Source of the DNA: a bacterium | GTDB lineage: Bacteria > RUG730 > JAAEPJ01 | Direction: 5' to 3' | Length of the DNA: 6,100 nucleotides | Assembly (NCBI GenBank): GCA_024222485.1 | Contig: JAAEPJ010000405.1 | Span: 1 to 6,100, forward strand | In this document: piece by piece, positions 1 to 6,100 of the stretch | Layout of the letters: the number at the start of each line of letters is the position of its first letter | Position numbering within the stretch: position 1 is the first letter of the stretch | Made by a program: the position numbers and the translations under genes | The notes under the pieces: model-generated | The model's input: the letters and a program-made list of their open reading frames with translations, nothing else | What the model was told of the DNA's origin: nothing | The model's database searches: none

Positions 1-3000
1 AGTATTGCCACTATAGAAGAGATTACACTGGGGCTTTTAAATAAGTTAGTAAAAATGAAAGAATATTCTCTTTATGTAAATATTATTATAGGGCATATTT
101 TATATAGGAAAGGAGAGTATCGCTATAGATATGGGAAATTGTTGGGAGAGAATAATTACACGGAATATCTGAGAATACGAAATGCGTATAGGAATGCAAT
201 TGAGATATCTTCTACAGAAGTTGCAATTATAGGGAATGATATTGATTTACAGTTTTATTATCAGGTTCTTATAGGGAAGTTGCATTTTTGGCTTGCACAA
301 TCCGCGGTGTTTCATTATCAGGAAAGAGGTTTTTATGATTATTTATATCTGAGCTCAATAGAAAATTATAATCGAGCATTAAAAAGTCTAAGCACTTCTA
401 AAGGACTGTCACCCTTTTCTTCTTATGCTTCCTTAGCTAAGGAAACTTACTTCTTGCTTAGCCAAAATCAATACTTCAAACTGATAGAGTTGTATTTGAA
501 AACACTGGAAGAAATAATGGATTCTTCTTTGTTTCCAGAGGTCATTTTTTTCGAACTATTAAAAGAAGTCATAACAAAGTTTTCTCAAGAAGAACCAAAT
601 ACTTTAGTGGTAGATATTTTGGAAACGTGTAACTATTTAATAGGTATGTTTTCGATGGATAATTCTTTAGAGAAAGATTATATATATAGTCTTATGAACA
701 ATGTGCCACCATTAATAGATATGCTAAAAAGATTAGTAATACAAGAGGAAAATGCGAATTCATCGAATGATTTAAAGTTTAAAAAAAATATTTTATTAAT
801 GGCAGGATATCTTTTAAAGGCAGAAAGTAAATTTCATGAGGTAAAGGCGGAAGTTATTAGAAATCCACATGCTTCATTCCTCAATGAGTATTCAGTGATA
901 ATAGACCTTTTTATGCAAGCAATAGAAGAGGCTTTAAAGACGGATGATCCATATAATAATTTTTTTGCTTTAAATGAGTTTAATATTTTTATTGAGACTA
1001 TTGGTGAATTTGAAGATGAAGATAGTTCTTTATATAAAAAAGATGTGTTGATAGGTTACAATAGCTTAAAAGATAGTTGTAAAAAACTGACTCAAGATAA
1101 TAATAGCGGTCAGGATATTTGGATAGAAGTAAGAGCTGAGTTTCAAAAATTCAAAATGGTCGTATCCAAGTTTACTAAAATAAGTAAAAATCATAGCTTA
1201 ATTAATAATACGCACCATCTTAACAATGACCTGCATTCTAGTTCTCGACACTTACGTTTTATGTACGCAAAAAAGGCTTATTTAGGCTCATTTAGTGAAC
1301 TGGAACAGGGCTCATTTAGTGAACTGGAACATGGCGTGAGGAAAGTATCTTTTTTTCATAAGATAGTAGAAGGAAGGGATCCTATGGATAAAATAGCAGA
1401 AGTAAGGCGGCATCCTTTTTATGGTTATTCAGATTCCCCTGATGAGTCTTGGAATCAATATGGTCGTACTAGTCTTTATTATAATTATATTGTAGCATCT
1501 CAAACTTTAGGAGATAGTAACAACCCTAATAATCAATATCTTAACATGGTTCCTAAAGATATAGTTTTGAAGATGCAAATGCTTCCTCCTCAGCATGCCG
1601 CTAATATGTTAAAGAATTTATTCACTTTTAAAAGAGATAAATTATCAGATGTTATTTCAATGTTGCTATCATTAGGTTCCGAAGGTTTTATCAGTGAAAC
1701 ATTGGAATATTTTATGGTTGATTTTCTTGAATTTGAGAGTCACTATGTAATAGATATGATAAACGATCTTATGAAAGAGTCAAACGGGAAAAAAATATTG
1801 AGAAAAATTTTAGAAAATTTAAATATAACTAGAATAAAAAGCTTCCTAAAAAATATATCATTTGGATATTCTCACTCAATCCCTGAGAATATCCAAAGAG
1901 TTTTAGAGGAAGTAATCATAAATCTTAAAGTAGAACAAGTAAGTAAAATCCTTGATTTATTACCTTCTGATCTGGTTCATGAAATATTTAATAAATACCC
2001 TGAGACTATGATATTTGCGGATAAGATCGAGCCTGAAATACTCGTAGATTTTTGTAGGATTTCTTCCAATAAAAAGTTGGCAGTAGAATTATTAAGTAGT
2101 TTGGGAATGAGGAAAATTAAACTAATAATTCACAGGATTCCTAGAGATATTTTATTGGAAGCATTTAAAAAAATGTCCTCAGATAAATTGGCAAGGATAA
2201 CTACTTGTTATTCTTATACGCTTCTAGGATGGCTATTTTTTAATTTGCCCATTGATCGTCTTAGAGATTTATATAAAGAGTTTATTTGGCAAAATAATGA
2301 GAAGATGATTATGGCGACATTTACACCCCAAGCTTATTTAGTTGAAAATTCTAGTGATGAAAAAAAAGATGATTTTTCATATTTGGGCGTAAATTCTGCT
2401 CTCTCTCAAAATGTAAAAATGTCATCCTTTCCGGTAGAAGAGTTATTGCCAAAAACGGACTTACAATCCACAAAAAAAGATTTAATTAATAGATTAGAAG
2501 AGTTAATAGCACATCCAGCGATGTCGATAGGTCTATTGGCAAGGATTTTGCAGATGTTTCCAGTTAATAAGCAAGAAGAAGGAAAGTTGCAATCATTAGG
2601 TTTTATTTTTCCTACTTTGCAAGAAATATTTATTAGTTCCAATGGTCCAAATATGGGAAAAAAAATAATGATCATGAATGAGTTGTATGAATATTATGAG
2701 GGTTATAAGCTCAAAGAACTCATAGAATCTGTTGATCATAATGACAGAGTAAATATTCTACTCAAGTTGAATAGTAATATTTTTGTAGAAGTGATGGAAA
2801 TATTTGTGGGACAAAGAAAGTTATATAATATAGACAAAGTTGATATTAATAGACTAATTATTGCAATGTATTTTGTTGACAAGACAAAAGTTGTCGATAT
2901 GCTAGCTAGAATATCTTCATATTTAGCAGCACACATATTGGAAGGTTTAGATAATGCGTTACAATTAGACATATTTATGTATTGGATTCCTTCTGTAGCT

Positions 3001-6000
3001 GTGGGAATGAGTTCTTTATTAGGTAAGAATAATTTTGACCTAGATAAGGGAGGTACCAAGGACCTATATAATGTAGGTACCAAGGACCTATATAACATAG
3101 GTACCGAGTTTGATTTTTTACATCAATATAAGGGAGGAAAAGTATTTCAAATATTAAATTTGTTATATCAGAATAATGGTGTTTTTGTAGAGATTAAGAA
3201 AACTCTTCCTCTTAAGATAGCAAAAGAAGTTATAGAGCATAATATTCAAAAAATAGCGTCTTTATTTAGATATTCTAATAATTTAAGAAATAGTATTTAC
3301 TCTTTACATGATAAGAATGCTGAATTAGCAATATTATTACTAATCCATATGGAGGTAGATATATTAAAAGGTATAATGATAAATTTCCCTCAAGAATCTT
3401 TGAAAAATGAAGCAAGCAAAGAGGTTGTTTTAAAGACAGATAAAAATGATTTAGCCACTATCTTGCAGAGTGATTTTTCTTGGGATTATATTGAACATCA
3501 ATTAAAAAAGGTTTATATCGATGTAGCGAAGGAGCAAATAATTAAAGACTATATGGAGATAGATTTTAAAAGAGAATTTAGATTGAAATTAAAGATAATG
3601 TGGAAGGATCAGTTTAAGAAGTACACTAATATTGAAAATTATGCATGGTTTTCGTATGAGCAGTTTTTAGAGCTTAAGCAATCCCTAAAAGATATGGAGG
3701 AGAAAGAGTTTGAACTATATTTTGAGAAAGAATGGCAAGATTTTAAGGAATATTATCAGCTTAATGGAGGTATTGAAATTGACCATTTGTTGAATCATTA
3801 TTTTTTTCTGAATCATCAGGATGTCTCTATAGAGGTATTAAGTGCGGAGCATATATTTAATAAGTATTTGGGGTGTTCTACAAGTCTTTTGATGATTGAA
3901 GACCTCTTGGAGCAGTTTACCAAGGGATTTGATCGCTGGATAAGAACAACTTTAATGGAGAAAATATCTAGAGGATTATCTCGGGAAGAATTAATGCATA
4001 AGTTCTTACGTGGAGCTTATGAGCAGAAAATAGATTCGTTGTTTAATCGTGTTAATTTAGATAATCTTCCAAATGATGAGTCCAACCAAGAATCTCAATT
4101 AGAGATATTATTAGAGGATGCAATAAAGAAAAAAGAAATTTTGCCTATTTCTAAAGTTCATGAATTTTTGATGTCTTTTCCTGGGGAAATTTTAGATCCT
4201 ATTTTAAAGCAAAATATACCATTAATTAATAATATAATTAGAGTATTATATCAAAGCAATGAAAAACAGAGAATAGTAAAGACCTTTAAGAGGATGGATA
4301 AATTAGGAGATTATCACAATGTATTATATGAAAATATTATTATTGATATGTTTGTAAATTCTAAGAATCAAGCTCAAGATATTAAAATGATGGTAGAGAT
4401 ATTGCCAATGATGCCAAAAGAATTAATTCAGACATTTTTTATATCTTTGCTAGAGACCTCATTTTTTAGCATGACTCATGATGAAATTACTAAGATGAAA
4501 ATTTTTGAAGTCGTAGCTAGGATAATGATAGAGTTGTTTAGAAATTCTTATTTAAGCGAAAATATAGAAATATTTGCAAAGATTTTTTCATATAGCATTG
4601 TGAATGTGGGAGTTGAAGTTCTAAAAGTTATGGCACTTATGCTCTCTACTAAAGAAATAGTAGAGCTATTAAGTCTAGTAAACTTTTTTGTCACTAAGAA
4701 TGTATTAATACGTTTGTCTGTTTTTTATCAAAAGAGAGCGGTCGAGATATTTCAAGATTTAAATTTGTCTTATAGGGTTAAATTTTTTGATAATATTCGC
4801 AATGAGAATGATTTTATTATAGCCTTACTCGCAGGGATGACAAGAGAAGACATTATTGATGCCTTACATCAAATTACTAGTGAGAAAAAAGTGCTGGAAA
4901 TATTGATTAATTTATGTCACTTAAATTTAGAGACAGGAATAGCCGTGTTACCCTTGTTAAAGGTTCAATTATTAATAAAAATATTGAAGATTTCAGATAA
5001 AAATCAAGAATTAATCAATATTATTGGAGAAAATTATTCAGCAGATAAGATTATCGCTCTACTTGGTAGGCTTTATAATATCGATGTAATTATGGAAGTG
5101 ATCGCAGGATTATCTTTGAATTATCCGTATAAAGCTAAAGCGGTCATTGATTTTTTTTGGCATGATAAGATTTTAATGAGCAGGATATATCATAGTAAAA
5201 AGAGTGGGGAAGTTTTAAGTTTCTTGCTGAATATGCGATACGATGCACAAGGCGTTATTGACTTAATAAGAGTAGCAAAGATACTGGGAATAGTTGAGAA
5301 TTTTAATAATAGGTTAGCTCTTTTATTAAATATTTATCAGGTGGAAAAAGGTCGTACTGGTTTTTTGCTGGGGCAACTATTTAAATTTTTAGATATTAAA
5401 TTTATTTTGTGGATATTTACTATGAAGATATCTGAGGATCAATTAAAAAATATTTTAAAGCATGTCTCCATGGGTTTTATAATGAAAATCATGCAAGGCG
5501 TTCACTTGGATACAGTTCCACCTGATGCTAAGCAAAAAGTAAGTTATCTGGATATGTTACTGTTAAAAAGAGTTGATACTTTTATTACAGTGCTTTCGCA
5601 ATTAGTTAAAGATTTTAATCAAGGTAGTGAGCTAGAGCCACAACTATCTTCATTAGTCGCGTATCCCATAAGTAATACTCGAGAGATCGAGTTGTTAGAA
5701 GGTATTTTTGAATCTTTGCTAGACTTTGGCAAAATCGATTCAATGTTCCAAGTTGAGAGTATGAGTCAAGATGAAAGTGAGAGCAAGAAAAATAAACATT
5801 CTGTATTATTATATCAAAATATACATACGAGAAAAATCATAGATATATTGTTTTTATTTGAGCCTAAATCTGATTTTGTTAAGATTCAAAATAGATGGAA
5901 CTTATATGCATCGAGCTTATTGAATAAGGCTAAGGGTAATGGAGAATATGATATGTTTATTCATCAGATAGCGGTTTTTTTGTCTCATGATGAATATACT

Positions 6001-6100
6001 ATCCCATTACATTTTTTGTTTTTTATTTTAAAAAAACATTGGAATGTTGTGGGCTTTGAGCGAGATAAGTTTTTGGCATTAGGAAAAAAACTCATAATTG
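1..6100 (+). CDS. Giant alpha-helical repeat protein of unknown function (internal fragment; both ends outside window)
   Basis: Frame 1 was read codon by codon and has no stop in 2033 complete codons; a single base of the next codon remains at 6100. The start codon lies upstream and the stop downstream, so the full protein exceeds 2033 residues (roughly 235 kDa for this part alone). Other frames are broken by many stops. Composition is typical of an all-helical solenoid: rich in Leu, Ile, Lys, Glu, Phe and Asn, with only 6 Cys (residues 210, 360, 685, 736, 1292, 1639) and 15 Trp, all TGG. No enzyme motif, nucleotide-binding loop, protease triad or clear membrane helix was seen. Helical modules (about 1-345, 520-765, 831-1010, 1038-1350, 1365-1912, 1936 onward) are separated by polar linkers. 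Some modules recall TPR repeats and the MgtE-N/FliG superhelix, but too weakly to assign a family. Alternatives include a scaffold, a secreted effector, or a long tape-measure-type protein. The gene is certain enough; its function is unknown. Confidence 0.93.
178..525 (+). other. TPR-like helical region within the giant protein
   Basis: Residues about 60-175 form paired amphipathic helices with TPR-like spacing. One candidate hairpin runs from HFWLAQSAVF (residues 95-104) to ENYNRALKSL (121-130), and another from YASLAKETYFLL (142-153) to YLKTLEEIMD (165-174). The Ala, aromatic and Leu spacing recalls TPR helix A/helix B pairs, but the canonical W-L-G-Y-A-F-A-P pattern is incomplete in each. 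The family is known for protein-protein interaction, so a binding or scaffold role is the inference. It could equally be a generic alpha-solenoid. The call rests on spacing by eye. Confidence 0.35.
1183..1557 (+). other. Polar, low-complexity linker between two helical modules
   Basis: Residues about 395-519 break the helical pattern of the rest of the protein. The first part is rich in Asn, His and Ser (for example INNTHHLNNDLHSSS, residues 401-415). It is followed by the 8-residue tandem repeat at 429-444, then a Tyr/Asn/Ser/Pro-rich stretch (FYGYSDSPDESWNQYG, 473-488, and GDSNNPNNQY, 504-513). Pro and Gly are concentrated here compared with flanking modules. The likely role is a flexible or extended connector between the TPR-like N-terminal part and the helical repeats that begin near residue 520. 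No catalytic motif was seen. Confidence 0.5.
1285..1332 (+). repeat. In-frame 24-bp tandem duplication (2 copies)
   Basis: Two adjacent 24-bp units, 1285-1308 and 1309-1332, are identical except for the last base (G versus T). They encode GSFSELEQ and GSFSELEH (residues 429-436 and 437-444). The unit is about 46% G+C against about 30% around it. Being a multiple of three, the duplication keeps the reading frame. Near-identity at the DNA level points to a recent slippage or duplication event. It lies in the polar linker, where length change should be tolerated. Confidence 0.95.
1558..2295 (+). other. Degenerate helical repeats resembling MgtE-N/FliG-type superhelix
   Basis: Residues about 520-765 show a recurring pattern of a short turn with Pro or Ser plus an acidic or polar residue, followed by an amphipathic helix. 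Examples are MLPPQHAANMLKNL (527-540), LLPSDLVHEIFNKY (653-666), RIPRDILLEAFKKM (712-725), MSSDKLARI (725-733) and NLPIDRLRDLYKEF (748-761). The 'LP-x-(D/E/Q)-x-hh-x-x-hh' look is typical of the cytosolic N-terminal domain of MgtE and of FliG-like ARM-type repeats. Here it is not attached to a visible CBS pair or transporter domain, so this is not a magnesium transporter. It is best described as an alpha-solenoid; homology to MgtE-N is unproven and could be convergent. Confidence 0.4.
1861..1897. repeat. Perfect 14-bp inverted repeat with 9-nt loop inside the coding sequence
   Basis: The left arm at 1861-1874 (TTTGGATATTCTCA) is the exact reverse complement of the right arm at 1884-1897 (TGAGAATATCCAAA), with the loop at 1875-1883. 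Pairing stops at both ends (A1860 opposite G1898; C1875 opposite C1883). It encodes residues 621-633, FGYSHSIPENIQR, a short non-helical break between two helices. No strong T-run follows and the frame continues, so a functional intrinsic terminator is unlikely. In RNA it would form a stable stem-loop that could affect transcript stability or translation speed. Confidence 0.9.
2299..2490 (+). other. Polar linker between helical modules
   Basis: Residues about 767-830 lack the helical repeat pattern and contain clustered charged and small residues, such as ENSSDEKKDDFSY (782-794) and SALSQNVKMSS (799-809), ending near PKTDLQSTKKD (817-827). They separate the MgtE-N-like repeats from the next helical block, which starts around LINRLEELIAHP (828-839). 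The likely role is a flexible connector; no motif was recognised. Confidence 0.4.
3037..3108 (+). repeat. In-frame 24-bp tandem repeat array (2 full copies plus two degraded partial copies)
   Basis: Full units at 3052-3075 and 3076-3099 match at 22 of 24 bases and encode GTKDLYNV and GTKDLYNI (residues 1018-1033). Upstream, 3037-3051 matches the last 15 bases of the unit at 12 of 15 positions, all three differences being G for T. Downstream, 3100-3108 matches the first 9 bases at 8 of 9. The array therefore covers about three unit lengths. Each unit begins with the palindrome GGTACC and contains TAGGT...ACCTA across the copy junction, giving weak dyad symmetry. The period is 24 bp, the same as the unrelated repeat at 1285-1332. 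Confidence 0.93.
3481..3750 (+). other. Highly charged, aromatic helical (possibly coiled-coil) segment
   Basis: Residues about 1161-1250 are dense in Lys, Glu, Asp, Phe, Tyr and Trp, with 4 of the window's 15 Trp (1161, 1201, 1216, 1245). Examples are DFKREFRLKLKIMWKDQFKK (1188-1207), LKQSLKDMEEKEFELYF (1225-1241) and EKEWQDFKEYY (1242-1252). Alternating acidic and basic runs with few Pro or Gly suggest long exposed helices, possibly a coiled coil, unlike the compact hydrophobic repeats on either side. It may be a stalk or interaction surface. No family was recognised and the coiled-coil call is by eye. Confidence 0.4.
4093..5736 (+). other. Long C-proximal run of degenerate helical repeats
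   Basis: Residues about 1365-1912 form a continuous run of short amphipathic helices with recurring turn motifs: SFPGEILDPILKQ (1392-1404), MMPKELIQTFF (1470-1480), LSTKEIVELLSLV (1548-1560), GMTREDIIDALHQI (1612-1625), NYSADKIIALLGRL (1678-1691) and ISEDQLKNILKHV (1810-1822). Spacing is irregular (about 30-80 residues between recognisable turns) and sequence identity between copies is low, so the repeats are old. The pattern resembles that at residues 520-765, suggesting the protein grew by repeated duplication of one helical unit. Hydrophobic stretches here are broken by Lys, Glu or Asp, so membrane spans are not supported. Confidence 0.4.
5749..5805 (+). other. Short polar Ser/Glu/Lys linker
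   Basis: Residues 1917-1935 (QVESMSQDESESKKNKHS and the next residue) are strongly polar and break the helical run. They separate the long C-proximal repeat block from a last helical block (from about 1936) that is cut by the window edge. The likely role is a flexible hinge; no motif was recognised. Confidence 0.4.

Noticed and set aside
1861-1910. Intrinsic terminator at the 14-bp hairpin
   Set aside because: The stem is AT-rich, the downstream bases (GAGTTTTAGAGG) lack a proper T-run, and the reading frame continues for more than 4 kb.
1558-2295. MgtE magnesium transporter
   Set aside because: Only the style of the N-terminal helical repeats is similar. No CBS domain pair or transmembrane domain follows.
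2406-2675. Antisense ORF of 89 codons on the minus strand
   Set aside because: It lies fully opposite the continuous + frame, has no recognisable domain, and its composition reads as a reverse-complement shadow of helical coding sequence.
3046-3075. Shine-Dalgarno-like AAGGGAGGT followed by an ATG at 3071, suggesting an internal gene start
   Set aside because: The ATG is in another frame and is followed directly by TAG, and the purine run is explained by Lys-Gly-Gly codons.
2736-3098. Antisense ORF of 120 codons starting with LYRSLVP repeats
   Set aside because: The repeated start is only the minus-strand reading of the 24-bp array at 3037-3108. The rest shadows the + frame, and no independent gene signal was seen.
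3037-3108. CRISPR array or Rickettsia-type palindromic element
   Set aside because: Units are directly adjacent without spacers, so not CRISPR. The dyad is only about 5 bp and the array is far shorter than the known Rickettsia palindromic elements of roughly 100-150 bp.
3130-3141. Second Shine-Dalgarno-like run, AAGGGAGGAAAA
   Set aside because: No start codon at suitable spacing in any useful frame; it encodes Lys-Gly-Gly-Lys in the giant protein.
1-6100. Mycoplasma/Spiroplasma genetic code (TGA as Trp)
   Set aside because: No in-frame TGA in 2033 codons, while TGG occurs 15 times.

Overview
The whole window lies inside one very large protein-coding gene on the + strand. Reading frame 1 is open from base 1 to base 6099 (2033 complete codons) with no TAA, TAG or TGA, and both ends of the gene are outside the window. 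I see no gene boundary, promoter, terminator, tRNA, rRNA, CRISPR array or insertion sequence. Short antisense ORFs (2406-2675 and 2736-3098) are shadows of this frame.

The DNA is AT-rich (about 30% G+C in sampled lines). Codons are strongly A/T-ending, with TTA for Leu and AGA/AGG for Arg dominating. All 15 Trp codons are TGG and TGA never occurs in frame, so the standard bacterial code fits and a mycoplasma/spiroplasma code has no support. Low G+C plus a giant helical-repeat protein suits a host-associated or intracellular bacterium (for example an amoeba or arthropod symbiont among Bacteroidota, Rickettsiales or Gammaproteobacteria). This is inference: nothing here fixes the taxon, and a eukaryotic or giant-virus source is not formally excluded.

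Layout by residue of the window: about 1-345, helical, with TPR-like stretches; about 346-519, a polar, Asn/Ser/His/Tyr-rich linker with an 8-residue tandem repeat (DNA 1285-1332); about 520-765, degenerate helical repeats resembling the MgtE-N/FliG superhelix style, with a 14-bp perfect inverted repeat at 1861-1897; about 766-830, a polar linker; about 831-1010, helical; 1013-1036, a second 24-bp tandem repeat array (DNA 3037-3108); about 1038-1150, helical; about 1161-1250, a highly charged, aromatic helical or coiled-coil-like stretch; about 1365-1912, another long run of degenerate helical repeats; 1917-1935, a polar Ser/Glu/Lys linker; 1936-2033, helical and cut by the window edge.

I do not recognise the protein. 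It looks like a giant, probably soluble, almost all-helical solenoid (6 Cys in 2033 residues, no convincing membrane span). Plausible but unproven roles are a scaffold, a secreted effector or a very long structural/tape-measure-like protein. The most noteworthy features are its size, the two unrelated in-frame 24-bp microduplications, and the perfect hairpin inside the coding sequence.
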